A stretch of DNA of 64,000 nucleotides from Cordilura impudica (GCA_963682025.1 OY821519.1:187797253-187861252); one strand, 5' to 3'. Counted from the first letter of the stretch, positions 34,045-51,842 are shown. Notes: a model not told the origin generated them from the letters alone. Translations and numbers: made by a program.

Positions 34045-34476
34045 ATGGAAAATTCTAAAAAGGAAAAGATTTTATTATTATTTGCATCAAGAATGAAAAA
34101 ATCACAAGCTGAAAAATTTTGCGAAAAAAAACATCAGCATATCGAGGGCTTATATTCAAAAAGTGCTATCTACATTTGACAGCAATATTAATTTTTGATT
34201 TCAAACTGTTCTCTGATATAACTGTCAAATATAATATTAATTTTGATATCATACATGATTAGTACGACTATTTCTTAATAGATATTGTAGCAAATCGATC
34301 GACAAATACTTTCAGATCTTATTAATAAATTGGTTTTACATGCTCTCTTTAAAATAATTATTGATGCAGATAGCACTTTTTGAATATAAGCCCTCGATAT
34401 GTTAAATGTATTGTTTGAACAACAAAAACAAATGCATTTTCCAAATTATATAGCAGATAGGAATGAGCACATATAA
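34045..34476 (+). pseudogene. small ORF (57 codons) split by a nested MITE
   Basis: A frame starting at 34045 (MENSKKEKILLLFASRMKKS) runs to 34140. Skipping the MITE and one TA copy, it continues without a shift to a TAA at 34474. It is rich in lysine and glutamine and has no known domain I can name. A leucine-rich start of this kind occurs in some Harbinger proteins, but that is weak evidence. That removal of the MITE gives one clean frame supports both the MITE boundaries and a once-coding frame. Confidence 0.5.
34142..34397. mobile_element. 256-bp MITE with TA duplication
   Basis: TCGAGGGCTTATATTCAAAA opens at 34142, and the exact inverse closes at 34397, with at least 30 bp of near-perfect TIR through AAGTGCTATCT. 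TA flanks both ends, as for Tc1/mariner-mobilised MITEs. It is nested in the 33884-34812 element. Confidence 0.85.
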
Positions 34477-34887
34477 GAATGAAACGCTATAACTTTTTAA
34501 TTACTAAATATTTTTTTATTATAGATTCGTAATTTCTATTAATAATTATTTTATTTCCCTTTTCTTCAACTTGTTTCCTTTTGTTTTGTTTTTAAATGTC
34601 AATTTTTAAGTCACTGCGTTGTAATTTTCTACAATATTAAAAAACATATTAGTATCATTTGGTAGTGGCCAAGTTTGACAAGATTTTGTGAGATTTTGCA
34701 CAAATCTAGTAACGAGCTAGATTTTGTTTTGTATGGGAAATCTATTAAAAATGAGCTAGATTTCGCTCGAAATCTCGTATATAATAGATTTTGCTTAGAT
34801 GTAAACGCATTATTATTTCAAGTTAGAGTAAAAATTTATATTTTTTAAAGTTCCAAATGTAAGTATACTATTTCTTTTAAATTCCTT

Positions 34888-35023
34888 ACCATTCCGACAA
34901 TAATTGTTGCGCGGGAGAACTACTATTCGAAAAAGCTCATATTTGCATATTACGTTAAATCTGAAATAAGAGCTGATTTTTTCGAGTAGTTGTTCGCTCG
35001 TAGTTTAATTTTAATTGGAATGG
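34888..35023. repeat. 136-bp hairpin (short fold-back element)
   Basis: ACCATTCCGACAATAATTG on the left pairs with ATTAATTTTAATTGGAATGG-type sequence on the right. Inner arms GAGAACTACTATTCGAAAAA and TTTTTTCGAGTAGTTGTTC also pair. There is no coding content. It is either a tiny MITE or a relic of one. Confidence 0.6.
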
Positions 35024-36286
35024 CTTAATTTTGTAAGTGAGTTATCTGTGAATATGGTGAATTCTGGGCAGTGAATAAAGCGTTTTTTTTTGAGTCTTTT
35101 CTGTAATTTTATCTTTGTTGTCGAGTAATAGTTTCCAAAGCTTAAATTTTTGGTGGAATGCTCTGAAACTTCTAGGAAATATAATTTTTATATGCGCAGT
35201 ACTATGTATAATGTTCTGAAGAATTATGAATTATATTATAAAATGGTAAAAACGGTAGAAAAAATGAATACTTTTCGACATTTTAGCAATTTTGAGGCAG
35301 CTTTTTCGGGTTAGTTTGTTTAACATTTTTTTTCTCATCGTCTATAGCTACAATTGTGCGAGGAGAGGAAAACAAAATTCTACTTGGTTATCGAGAATTA
35401 GCCGTGAGAAAAATTACATGTCCTTCGGAAAATATACCTGAGGCCATAAAATCCCAACAGTAGCTAAACTAGCAAAACCCAAATAGTGTTTCGTTACTTT
35501 CGATAAGTACTTCGAAAAACCGCACACGTGAAGGACTTTGCACTAGATGACTTCAAAAATGTTGCTCTGTGTAATATATAATTTTTTTTCCATATTTTAA
35601 ATTATTTTTACATGTTGATGATGTTAATATAAAAATATTAAGAATATATTTTTGGTGTTTCTCTATGACAATCTTGTTACTTTTAAAAAAAGCAACAATT
35701 TTAGAACTGCCATTTTTAAGATTTCTGGAAAGTTAAACGGAACTGACAACTGAACAATCTATGGAAATCAGCCTTCAGACAGACCACACATTTTTTTGCA
35801 TAAACAAGTTTGGGACATTCTATAACATAATTGTAATAGATGATAACTAAAATCACAGTATACTTTAAGGCATTTTATTAAAATATTTTGAGTAACAGAG
35901 CTGTAAGATATATTCTGTCTTCAAATATGCAGCACAAGAACACATTAATTGTATTACAAGCAAAACTCATTACAATTTTTTTAAAACCATAAAAAATAAT
36001 TTTTTAATGAGGTTTACCGCTATACCGACCATATATTGTTTTTTTAAGGCCTTGTAAGTTTTAACATTGTCTCATTGTCAACAATTTAAGAAGTAGTATT
36101 GGTGTGAAAATACATTAAAAGTAACCGGTTTTTACAATGCTATTTTACATAAAAGAACAGAATTCTGGAAAACAATTTCAAGTTACACATTTGTTTTAGA
36201 TACCGAATGGTTTGTTTACATTAAATGGTTTTGTTAGGCAATTAAACAATATGTTCCAGCCATCATTTAGAAACTTATTAAGAAAA
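35024..36286. other. no recognisable feature
   Basis: AT-rich non-coding sequence; nothing supported on either strand. Confidence 0.5.
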
Positions 36287-36450
36287 CCAGTAAGAGTGTT
36301 AAATTTAGCTGTGCCGAATCTTTGATACCCTTCATCTGTGTTTTTTTTTTTCATAATTACACTCAATCTTAGATACGGCTACCATTTTAATGCTACCAAT
36401 ACTCAAACGTTAAATTCGAATACCAATTAAATTTAATTAATTAATTACAT
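36287..36450 (-). mobile_element. Helitron-like family C, 3' part
   Basis: On the minus strand the 3' end is ATTCGGCACAGCTAAAT, then TTAACACTCTTACTGG, and the body shares GATACGGCTACCATTTTAA and TAAATTCGAATACCAATT blocks with 40190-40348. The interior differs from family B even though the terminal palindrome is nearly the same. Confidence 0.7.
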
Positions 36451-36642
36451 ACTTTTCTTTTTGAACAGTTTCTATTATAATATCTTGTTATAAAAACAAT
36501 GATCGTGCCTTTCATTGAAATAATAAATTACTATCTGAAAAATTGCATTAATTTTTTCTTACTAGAGTAGCAAGCATATAAGTCCCTAGCTCTTTAGAAG
36601 ACATCTATATTAGAATGTTTTAAGAGCTTAGGATAATTAAAA

Positions 36643-37405
36643 CAAGTAAGAAAGTTTTAGTCAGTCTAAACCGACTATACGACACCATATACCATGCGTT
36701 AAGAGACCCTATCTCTTAATTGGAGATAAGAGAAAATAAGCATAAACCAAATTTGAGTGGCATATTTATTAATTTTTTTGGCTGCAGCTATGGAAAAGTT
36801 CATATCGGATGCTATGTCTATATGGGGACTAGGTCCAAAAATGGACCGATCCTGACCATGGTTGGCAAAGTCCCTTAATTTATCAAAAATATATACAAAC
36901 AAAATTTGAGATGAATCAGTGAAATATTTTTGTTTTTTGATAGATTTAAGTGAAGATCGGGAAGCAGCTCTATATGGGGCCTATGACTGAGAGTTGTCCC
37001 ATAGGGATCGTTTTTGGACTACTCATTAATGGATGTAATAAACACATACAAACCCGATTTGACTACGATCTATACGACAATTTGGTTCTTATGGCAATTT
37101 ATGTCGATTTCATAGGGGTCATTTGTATGGGGGCTAGGTCTGAACATGGACCGATTTCAGTAGCGTTCATCCCATGGCCGACGAAAGCTTATATACCAAA
37201 TTTCATCAAAATACGTTCATATTTGCGACCTGTAGTTTGATTACAAGTTTTACATGGACACAAGACGGACGGACGGACGGACATTGTTAAATCGACTCAA
37301 AAAGTGATTCTGATTCGATCGGTATAATAAAAGATGGGTCTAGGTCAAATATTTTTGGTAGTTACAAACAGTAGCACAAAGTCCACATAGTGGTATAGGG
37401 TATAA
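36643..37405 (-). mobile_element. Helitron-like family A, full-length copy
   Basis: On the minus strand the 5' end is at about 37405 (TTATACCCTATACCACTATG), with GTCCGTCCGTCC near 37268. The 3' palindrome TAGTCGGTTTAGACTGAC and CTTACTTG end lie at 36643. The interior matches the copies at 11912 and 43319. Confidence 0.85.
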
Positions 37406-37914
37406 AAAGGTTTAAATGAATCTTGACTAAAGTGATTCTGAGTAAAGTATTATTGATAGTTATATTTTTAGTTAAAAAGTATCTTCTTAACATACTGAGA
37501 TTATTATATTTTTTAAATTTTCTATAACTATCCTATTTTCAAAAAAAAAAGAAAAAAAAGAAAACATAAATTTGAGACAGAAATAAATATCAGAACAATA
37601 AAAGGAAAATAGCGATGTATATCAAATTGAAACAAATCGGGTGCTCGATTATTTTTAATCAAAAATTGCAGAAATTATTAACTATGGCCATTTCATTGTT
37701 ATTTCTTTAGTAGGCTTTAGCACATTTTTATGAAAATTTCCATAATGTTTAAAACCATTTTCGAAGAAAGAATTAATAATATATTGAAATTTTATTAAGT
37801 CCGATTCACATGTTATCCGTCAAATAATTGAAAATATTACTAACAAAAACACTAAGTATTTTCAATACAATAAAAAACACATAGTGTTCTTCAATTGGTA
37901 CTAGTTCTTTTTTA

Positions 37915-38740
37915 ATCTACATATATATATATATATATTAAATGCTGTGTGTTGCTAACCGCATAACTAGAGAACTGCTGGACCGATTTGGTAAATGTTT
38001 GGAATAGTAAAAATGTTTGGAATAGTGAAAATATAAAATTTTAAAAATTAAGGAAAATCCTATGGGATTTTTGTACGATTAATTCTTTTTTAGGTTGTTC
38101 GTTAGGGTCCTGAAGAAGTTTTAAATTCGGCTACTTTTAACAAATCATATTTTTTTTTTATTTACACATAAAAACTAATAACGACAACAATTGTTTCAAC
38201 CAAAAAAAAAAAAAAAGATTCAAAAAAATCTAAAATAATTCATTAATAAGATAATATGAATAAGATAATAAGAAAAAAATATAGAAAAAATCAAAATAAA
38301 AAGATAGTAATAAAATAGAAAACAGAGAAATTTTATATGTTGTTTATGACTTAATTTCATTTTTTTTTTGGTCGCGAGTTAATAATGTTTTCATTTTTAG
38401 ATGTACGCGTTCAAAAACATGTTCTGTTCTTTTAGTAGTACATGTGCAAGAAAACAAACTTAAAATAAAGCTCCACTCGAATCTGTGTGGTTTATGTGTG
38501 TTCGAAATAAAAAATACGTGATAGAAAAATGTTCGTGTAGATAACGAAATATTAAAACGAAACACAGTCATGATTGTGTTTGGCACCGTACAAAATTTAG
38601 AAACACACATAATTGATATGAAAATAAAAATATGTATGGGCTGCTTTAGAACAGAACATTGTGTGTTTGATGTGTGTATTTTCTAAACCTTGGTTATTAT
38701 ACATAATTTTTCAGCCGTGCAACGCTGGGCATTATAAAGA
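37915..38740. other. possible Helitron- or RTE-like non-autonomous element
   Basis: After an AT microsatellite (37919-37939) comes GTTGCTAACCGCATAACTAG, then GAACTGCTGGACCGATTTGG, a phrase common at one end of insect dispersed elements. CAGCCGTGCAACGCTGGGC near 38714 resembles the other end. No ORF lies between. The class is uncertain. Confidence 0.4.
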
Positions 38741-38812
38741 GGTAAAGTTTGTTTGTTTGTTGGACGTTATCTCATAAACTAGTGATCCGATTTCATGGTA
38801 GACATAGGCTGC

Positions 38813-39951
38813 ATTTTTAATTAAAAATTAAAAATTAAAAATTAAAATTAAAAATTAAAAATTAAAAATTAAAAATTAAAAATTAAAAATTAAAAATTAA
38901 AAATTAAAAATTAAAAATTAAAAATTAAAAATTAAAAATTAAAAATTTAAAAATTAAAAATTAAAAGTTAAAAATTAAAAATTAAAAATTAAAAATTGAA
39001 ATTAAAAATTAAAAATTAAAAATTAAAAATTAAAAATTAAAAATTAAAAATTAAAAATTAAAAATTAAAAATTAAAAATTAAAAATTAAAAATTAAAAAT
39101 TAAAAATTAAAAATTAAAAATTAAAAATTAAAAATTAAAAATTAAAAATTAAAAATTAAAAATTAAAAATTAAAAATTAAAAATGAAAAATTAAAAATTA
39201 AAAATTAAAATTTAAAAATTAAAAATTAAAAATTAAAAATTAAAAATTAAAAATTAAAAATTAAAAATTAAAAATTAAAAATTAAAAATTAAAAATTAAA
39301 AATTAAAAATTAAAAATTAAAAATTAAAAATTAAAAATTAAAAATTAAAAATTAAAAATTAAAAATTAAAGATTAAAAATTAAAAATTAAAAATTAAAAA
39401 TTAAAAATTAAAAATTAAAAATTAAAAATTAAAAATTAAAAATTAAAAATTAAAAATTAAAAATTAAAAATTAAAAATTAAAAATTAAAAATTAAAAATT
39501 AAAAATTAAAAATTAAAAATTAAAAATTAAAAATTAAAAATTAAAAATTAAAAATTAAAAATTAAAAATTAAAAATTAAAAATTACAAAATTACAAAATT
39601 ACAAAATTAAAAATTAAAAATTAAAATTTAAAAATTAAAAATAAAAAATTAAAAATTAAAAATTAAAAATTAAAAATTAAAAATTAAAAATTAAAAATTA
39701 AAAATTAAAAATTAAAAATTACAAAATTAAAAATTAAAATTTAAAAATTAAAAATTAAAAATTAAAAATTAAAAATTAAAAATTAAAAATTAAAAATTAA
39801 AAATTAAAAATTAAAAATTAAAAATTAAAAATTAAAAATTAAAAATTAAAAATTAAAAATTAATAATTAAAAATTAAAAAAAAAATTAAAAACTAAAAAT
39901 TAAGAATTAAAAATTAAAATTAAAAAAAAAAAATTAAAAATTAAAAATTAC
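38813..39951. repeat. AAAAATT heptanucleotide satellite array
   Basis: About 1.14 kb consists almost solely of the 7-bp unit AAAAATT (roughly 160 units), with few point changes and a few units turned into ACAAAATT or AATTT variants, clustered near 39590-39740. It begins right after a dispersed-element end (GATCCGATTTCATGGTAGAC) and so may have grown from that element's A/T-rich tail. The true length in the genome may differ, because such arrays collapse in assembly. Confidence 0.95.
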
Positions 39952-40057
39952 TAGCTAATTTACACAAAAATATTTTAACATTTGCTTTTTTTAAAATTAA
40001 TATCTGGAAATTTTTAGCCGAGAATCAGTTTATTATTTTTTTTTTAATTATCATGAA

Positions 40058-40348
40058 TTATCTCAAAACTTTCTTATAGGGATCAAACTTTGGGTGTTAT
40101 AACGTTATATAATTTGAATTTCATTCAAAAAGTAACGAATTCTTTCTATAATTACAAGAATTATAATGGAAACAGGCCAATAAGAACAGCAATCAATTTT
40201 AAATTTAATTGGTATTCGAAATTTAAATTTCAATACCAACAACAGTTTAAAGTGGTAGCCGTATCCAATATTGGTTGTAATATTGAGTTTAAGATGCAGG
40301 TGGAGGGTATAAAAAATTCGGCCCAGCCGAATTGAACACTCTTACTTG
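40058..40348 (+). mobile_element. Helitron-like family C, 3' part, copy 2
   Basis: The body has TTGGTATTCGAAATTTAAAT and GTGGTAGCCGTATCCAATA, and the element ends in AAATTCGGCCCAGCCGAATT plus GAACACTCTTACTTG at 40348, followed by T's. The 5' end is not seen; the satellite array lies just upstream. Confidence 0.7.
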
Positions 40349-41163
40349 TTTTATTTTACGATATTTTTTTTTTCAGATTATAACCGTATGGATTTATTTT
40401 TAATATATAATTTTTTAATAACTTTTATAATTTTTGAACCATTTGATTCTAAAGTAATGAAATAAATTAATTAAACAGCGAATAAACCAAATGTTTCATT
40501 TACATACAAAGTCGACATATAGGATAAGCGCCAGTGTTCGAAATTTCGCAATGGCTTTTTGGGGAAAACGGAATATCGGAAAAATTTTTTCACCAAATTT
40601 TTGAATTCCTCACCCCAAAAAAGTACATTTTTCCAAAAAATAAAAATAAAATTGAATCTCGTGGCGAAATGGGTTAACACAAAAAACTCTTGACGTTCAT
40701 AACAGTTTCCGGTTTAATTTACTATTAAACGTTGAAAATCTATATATGTATAAACAATAGTAATAAGCACAAACACACAATTATTTAAAATGTTAGTGTT
40801 TCAAAATAAATTTAAAACGTAAGTTAAAAAAGTGTAAGGTATATTTCGTTTAGACCGATTATACGATACCAAATACGTTTTTTGGTCCGTGAAGTTTTGC
40901 ATAAGATAAGCGATCACCCTGTCGACTAAAACCACCTCCCTCTTCGTTCTTTTTCCCTGTGGGACTACCCAATAAGGTATTGCATCGCTGGGCAGGACAT
41001 ATTTGACTGATCACCACAGCTACTTCCGTCGCTTTTCTTCTCCTTAACTTCTTTGTGGATCTGCTCTGCTGTTCACAGTTCCTCATGTATTATGCTAATG
41101 AATTTGATTGTCTATACCTTGACCTTTTAAACAGGATTTCTGGCCAAATATGCTGACATTATA
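40349..41163. other. no gene; short family A end fragment
   Basis: The only recognisable piece is near 40845-40875, where TAGACCGATTATACGATACC matches the reversed 3' end of family A. The rest is unassigned. Confidence 0.45.
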
Positions 41164-41762
41164 TACAGTGGGTGACGATACATTGTAAACTTTTACAAAA
41201 TTCTGAATTTGCCAATTGTTTTTTTAATTTGTAATTTTTTTTTTTTTTGGCAAATCGCTGTTTGGTGTGTTCTCTATCGAATAACAAAATTGTTACAAAA
41301 AATACAATTTAAAACATAGATGAACGAAAAAAATTATTCGTTTTGGTGATGCCAAAACAATGGAAGTTTTTAAACTTCTGCGTAAGAATTGATTAAAACA
41401 ATAAAAATGAAAGATGGCATGAAAGAAAATGTATAAAATCTTATTCTTTATTTAAAAATTTATAGTTTCTGACGGTTTCTTTCAACAGTTTTTTAAACCC
41501 AATTGTATTTTTCAATGTTTTTATCGTATAATTATTATAAAACAATGGAAAAAACAAAGTTTTGTGAAAAGTTAAACACAGAATAGTGGATGATTTTACT
41601 GATGGTCTTAAGCAAAAGAAAGTTTTTAGAAATATTCTTTGAAAATTATCAAGAAATATCGTGAAAAAGGTACAGTAACATCTCAAAACTTAGACGGCGT
41701 GTAAAACGAGTCAAACACAGAATAATTTAATAGCAGAGGTAATTAACAATCTGAAACTAAAA

Positions 41763-42522
41763 CAAGTAAGGAAATTATAGTATATTATAGTTATATTCCA
41801 TGGTTTAGAGACCCATGGACCCAACCAATTGGATATAGAAAATAAACATAAACCAAATTTGAGTGCCATTGTTATTGATTTTTTTGGCTTCAGATATGAA
41901 AAAGTTCATATCGGGCGCTATATTTATATGGGGACTAGGTCGAAAAATGGAACGATCCTCACCATATTTTTTAAAGTCACTTATATTTTGAAAAACTATA
42001 AACAAACCGAATTTGTGAAAAATCTGTGCAATATTTTTGTTTTTTGATAGATTTAAGTGAAGATCGGGAAGCAGCTCTATATGGGGCCTATAACTTAGTA
42101 TTATACTATAGGGATTCTTTTTTGACCACTGATAAATGAATACAATGAACAGATACAAACCCAATTTGACTAAGATCTATGCGATAATTTGGATCTTATG
42201 GCAATTTATGTCGATTTAATAGGTGTCATTTGTATGGGGACTAGGTCTGAATGTGGACCGATTTTCACCAATTTCAATAACGTTGATAAGCTTATATACC
42301 AAATTTCATCATATTCATATTTGCGACCTGTAGTTTGATTACAAGCTTTACATGGACACACAGACGGACGGACGGACGAACGGACATCGCTAAAACGATT
42401 CAGAAAGCGATTCTGAGCTGATCGGTATAATAAAAGATGGGTCTAGGTCAAACATTTTTGGTAGTTACAAACAGCAGCACAAAGTCATTATACCCAAACC
42501 ACATAGTGGTATATGGTATAAA
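41763..42522 (-). mobile_element. Helitron-like family A, nested in Tc1-like element 2
   Basis: On the minus strand it runs from TTATACCATATACCACTATG near 42522, past GTCCGTTCGTCCGTCC near 42366, to a damaged 3' palindrome and CTTACTTG at 41763. It is more diverged than the 43319 copy. Confidence 0.83.
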
Positions 42523-42529
42523 TATGTGC

Positions 42530-43165
42530 TCGAACTGTTTTCCTTCGAACTATTGAGACTGATCTTGGTTGTTATGGTCCTTCGAACAAATCACTGATGT
42601 CTGAGAAAAATCGTGTGGCTCGCATAAATTTTGGTAAATAACACATGAACTGATCAAGACGGAATTAAAGAACTGTTATATTGTCAGAAGTGTCCTAGTT
42701 TAATTTAAAAGGCCATGATGGAAGAAAGTTTGTACGACGAACAGAGGTAAAAGGACTTGACTCAAAATATACAAATAAAACTGGCTCTAATTCATGTAGT
42801 AAATGATACTCAACTGGAATTGGATACATGCATATTTAAAATGGTGAAATTTATCCATACGTGAAGGTCTGAATATCCCACATGACAATGACCCAAAACA
42901 CACCTCCAAAAATGTAACTGTATGGCGACAATCTAATACAGTTACTATTTTGGTATGGCCATCCCAATCCACAGATCTCAATCCCCTAAAAAATCTATGA
43001 GGAATTGTAGATAGAAAAATACGGATACGATATTACACAAACTAGGCAGTTAATTCAGAGTGCCAAACAATTTCAATGGATATCATCAAAAAATTTAAAT
43101 GACTCCATGTCTTGGCGTTGTGAAGCAGTCCAAAAAATAATGGATACCCAACAAAAAGCTTAAAC
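42530..43165 (+). pseudogene. Tc1-like transposase relic
   Basis: Readable parts include a DNDPKHTSKNVTVWRQSN stretch (near 42888), which holds the second catalytic aspartate, and VWPSQSTDLNPLKNL (near 42954), where the final glutamate has been lost (NP-L-K replaces NP-I-E). Several stops break the frame. A small upstream piece (41341-41700) seems to be the N-terminal part, separated by the nested element. Confidence 0.8.
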
Positions 43166-43318
43166 CAAAAAAAATGGGTATTTTTTAAATATATTTTGTT
43201 AAGTTTAAATTGTATTGTCACTCACTGTATTTTAAAGATATAGAATATAAAATGATCGGCTTTGTCTAAACTGTCTTTGCTTACTTACCTGTCTTTGGTT
43301 ACTTTATTTATTAGAACT

Positions 43319-44100
43319 TGTTATACCCTATACCACTATGTGGTTTGGGTATAATGACTTTGTGCTGCTGTTTGTAACAACCAAAAATATTTGACCTAGA
43401 CCCATCTTTAATTATACCGATCGAATCAGAATCACTTTCTGAGTTGATTTAACAATGTCCGTCCGTCCGTCCGTCCGTCTGTGTGTCCATGTAAAGCTTG
43501 TAATCAAACTGCAGGTCGCAAATATGAATATATTTTGATGAAATTTGGTATATAAGCTTTTACCGGCCATGGGATGAACGCTATTGAAATTGGTGAGAAT
43601 CGGTCCATGTTCAGACCTAGCCCCCATACAAATTACCCATATGAAATCGACATAAATTGCCATACGATCCAAATTGTCATATAGATCTTTCTCAAATTGG
43701 GTTTGTATGCGTTCATTACATCCACTAATGAGTAGTCCAAAAATGATCCCTTTGACCCCATATAGAGCTGCTTCCCGATTTTCACTTAAATCTATTAAAA
43801 AACAAAAATATTGCACTGACTCTTCTCAAATTTTGTTTGTATATATTTTTGCAAAATACAAGAGACTTTACCAAACATGATCAGGATCGGTCCATTTTTG
43901 GACCTAGTCCCTATATAGATATAGCATCCGATATGAACTTTTTCATATCTGCAGCCAAAAAAATTAATAAAAATCGCACTCAAATTTGGTTTCTGCTTAT
44001 TTTCAATGTCCAGTTAGTTGGGCCTAAGAGATAGGGTTTCTAAACGCATGGTATAGGGTATCGTATAGTCGGTCTAGACCGACTATAATTTTCTTACTTG
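43319..44100 (+). mobile_element. Helitron-like family A, full-length copy
   Basis: It begins TTATACCCTATACCACTATG and contains GTCCGTCCGTCCGTCCGTC near 43457. It ends with the perfect palindrome GTCGGTCTAGACCGAC in TATA flanks, then ATTTTCTTACTTG, and a T run. It differs from the copy nested in copia (11912) at only a few positions, which implies recent movement. Confidence 0.9.
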
Positions 44101-46743
44101 TTTTTTTTTGATTTGAAGTTCTTCTTGATAATATATTTCGGCCTGACGAGAGAAACTCAAAAAAGCTTGACTTAGATTAAAAAAATAAGAACATGAAAGA
44201 GGAATACCAAAAAAAAAAAAAAAAAAAAATTAATAAAAATCAACAACAAACGAACATCAATTAACAAATTTTTAAGTTTCCTTGACAAGGTCATATATTA
44301 AAAACATTTGTACACACATAAACATATTTAAATTTATATATGAACGATTGTGTTGTGTGTAGTTTTGACGATCAAGTTCGGTTTCAATGGTATTAGTTTT
44401 TGAATATACTCTACACTAGGTATTGTAAAATATGGAGAGGTTTGATGACCATTTAAGATCAACAGATTTGTATACAAAATTATTACAAAGTTATTAGCTT
44501 CTCGGAATGATTTGTGTTTGGTTTAATTGTGGTTCTTAAATATTTCATTTAGATTAAAAAAAATGTTTTAAGAAAAGGTGGTAAGTTTATTTTAAGAAAC
44601 TGTGGGGAATTTAACTTACAGTCAATTGAGTTTGAAAGTGATGAAGTAAATAATAAAAAAATTTATATATATTACAAACTTGTTATAAAGCTCTTATATT
44701 TTTTATAAATAATTGAGAAATTTTTTAAATTAACTTTATATAAATTTATATTTTTTCTAAAATTTGAATCATTCTTCTTTTCACATTTTTAGCATACACA
44801 ACTGGGGAATCAAGTATCAAAATAAATTTTGATGACACGCTTTTAAGCGCATTCAGGTTAACTGCTAGAAATAAAGACCAAGTAATTTGAAAAAATCCAC
44901 TTTACCTAAGTGCTGAAAGTTTCAGAGCTCTACCAAGTCGACATGTTGGTGAAATTTATTCTGAAATGACGCCAGTCTTATAATTAAAATTACTTTCAAT
45001 TGAAGAATTTGTTTGGCAGTACAGTTAAACTGTTGAGACAAGGTTAACAAATTTTAGATGCATCGCTTATGTAGAGCATTATGTGTTTCGTTTTGACCAA
45101 CTTAATTATTTTGTTTTTGCTTGATTAATTCCAAGGAATGAAAGGCACTATAGACTTTTTGTTTTTATGTTAGTATTTTCAGATTTATTTCAGCGTTTGA
45201 TTTACTTCTTCTTCATTTAACATTTTCTTAGAATTGAAATATTGTACGTCTCAAGTAAAAAGTTTGCTTGAAAAAAATTAATAATAATATACAGTCTAGA
45301 TTTAGATATTTAAACGAAAATTGCTTTTTATTGGCATTTTTCGGAAATTTGAATCCCAAAGTTATATATTCATGATAGCTATTTATTTATACATCTTTAA
45401 TTGACATCAAGTAGGTAATTTTTCGTCAGTCTTAATTAAAAAAAATATTTTATTTAAAATTTTTGTTTCTGAAAATATAGTTTTCTTTTTAAATCTAAAA
45501 TTCTATTAACTATTTACATTACAACGACTTAAAATACTTAAAAATAAATTTTAATCTTTAATAAACTCAATATGAGTCATTTTTTTTATATTGTCGCCAA
45601 AAATTTTCTTGGACGCAATTAATGAAAATACTTACAGTTTATAAATAAATTGACTCTATGAAATAAAGTCTTAAATTAAGCTGGCTTAAATAATGGCACA
45701 GTATGGTACATTCAATAGTAATAGCTTTTCAAGTGGCTAAAATTGCTTATATCTGAGAATACAGGAAATGAATTGGAGAACACTAAAAAGAATTGGTCTA
45801 TAAGTTATTTTTCTGGAAAAATATTGACTTGACAAAATAATCCTGAAGTATAAAAATTTGGTTAGTTACTCAATAATTCGAAAATTAATATAAAGTTACT
45901 GGATATCTTCGAGATCACAAGTAATATTGTACAAAATATATTAAAAAATAATTTTTTTATAAAAATAAATATTTTTAAATATTTCAATATCCATAAGTAT
46001 AAATATATTTTGTTAAAAATTATTTAACGAAATCAATTCTTTGAATTTCAAAATTGTGAACAGATAATATTAATTCATATCTCGAAAATATTTCGATACA
46101 AAAAATAACTTGAAAATATATAAATATTATTTGATATTTCGAAAATTTAACCATTTAACATGTTATACTCGAAGAAAGTATACATTTTGTGAAAAAAATA
46201 AGACTCGATTGAATTTATTTAAGACAATACTACTCATATGTCAACATTTTTTGCTTGTTATAACAAATTTATGATTGCAAATTATAATATATCTTCAATT
46301 AGTTTCAATAGAATATATTAAAATTATGCTGAAATCTCGAATAATATATATCGATACTTAAATGTCTTCATGGAAAATTTTGTGAAATTCTCTATTTTTT
46401 TTCTTGAAAAATATTCTCAGCTAAGTTGTCAATTTACCATGAAGTACGGATTTTTTCGTCAACAAGTTAGAAAATACCGCTTCTGAAGTATTGAACCTTT
46501 TGATGCAAAATTAAGTATTTTTGGTAACTTTAATTTTCTATCAATAACATTTAGTCGACGCTAAAATTTTTTTGATAGCAAAAAATCCCTTTTCAGAACA
46601 ATCTCAATCTAACTTGAGACTCGATATCTGGAATAATTTCAGTCGATATCTCGATGCAATGCATTGAGAAATGAAATTTTCCTTTACTGTCTATATTTTT
46701 CTGAAATTCTTTGAAGTTTTTTTTTCTCTGTTTCTAAAACTTT
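44101..46743. other. 3' flank of Sema5c; no further gene
   Basis: AT-rich sequence immediately downstream of the Sema5c stop codon on the minus strand. Part must be its 3' untranslated region, but AT richness gives too many AATAAA-like sites to choose a polyadenylation signal. A poly-A run at 44210-44230 is present. No other coding region is seen. Confidence 0.5.
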
Positions 46744-51638
<4,895 letters not shown>

Positions 51639-51842
51639 CTGTAAAAGTAAATAGAAAGAACGAAGAAAGGTGCTTAATAAGGAATGGAAAATGTAGATTA
51701 AAAAATATTTATTTATTGCACGACCTTAAGTTTTTAAAAACGCTAACGATATCGTTTCCAAATTGGATTATAACTGTCGGAAAGCTTAAGTTTAAAACAT
51801 AGTCCTCAGAAGTTATTAAAAACGGTATCAACTAAAACATGA
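51639..51842 (-). other. Sema5c intron, start
   Basis: The intron upstream of Sema5c exon A begins here. No further Sema5c exon is visible to 64000, so the intron is probably longer than 12 kb, though a small exon could be missed. Confidence 0.6.

Larger units (their letters stand above)
33884..34812 (+). mobile_element. Harbinger-like TIR element, TTA duplication
   Basis: The ends are TAGTTCGTTTACATCTA (33884) and the inverse TAGATGTAAACGCATTA (34812), with further pairing through AAATCTA-rich sequence. TTA flanks both ends (33881-33883, 34813-34815), as in PIF/Harbinger. The inside holds a small ORF split by a TA-flanked MITE. No DDE transposase is present. Confidence 0.75.
41166..43227 (+). 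mobile_element. Tc1-like transposon 2 with nested family A element
   Basis: The inverted ends are CAGTGGGTGACGATACA (41166) and TTGTATTGTCACTCACTG (43227), with TA on both sides (41164-41165 and 43228-43229). The span of 2.06 kb drops to about 1.3 kb once the Helitron-like copy at 41763-42522 is discounted. It belongs to a different subfamily from the Tc1-like element at 2936. Confidence 0.82.
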
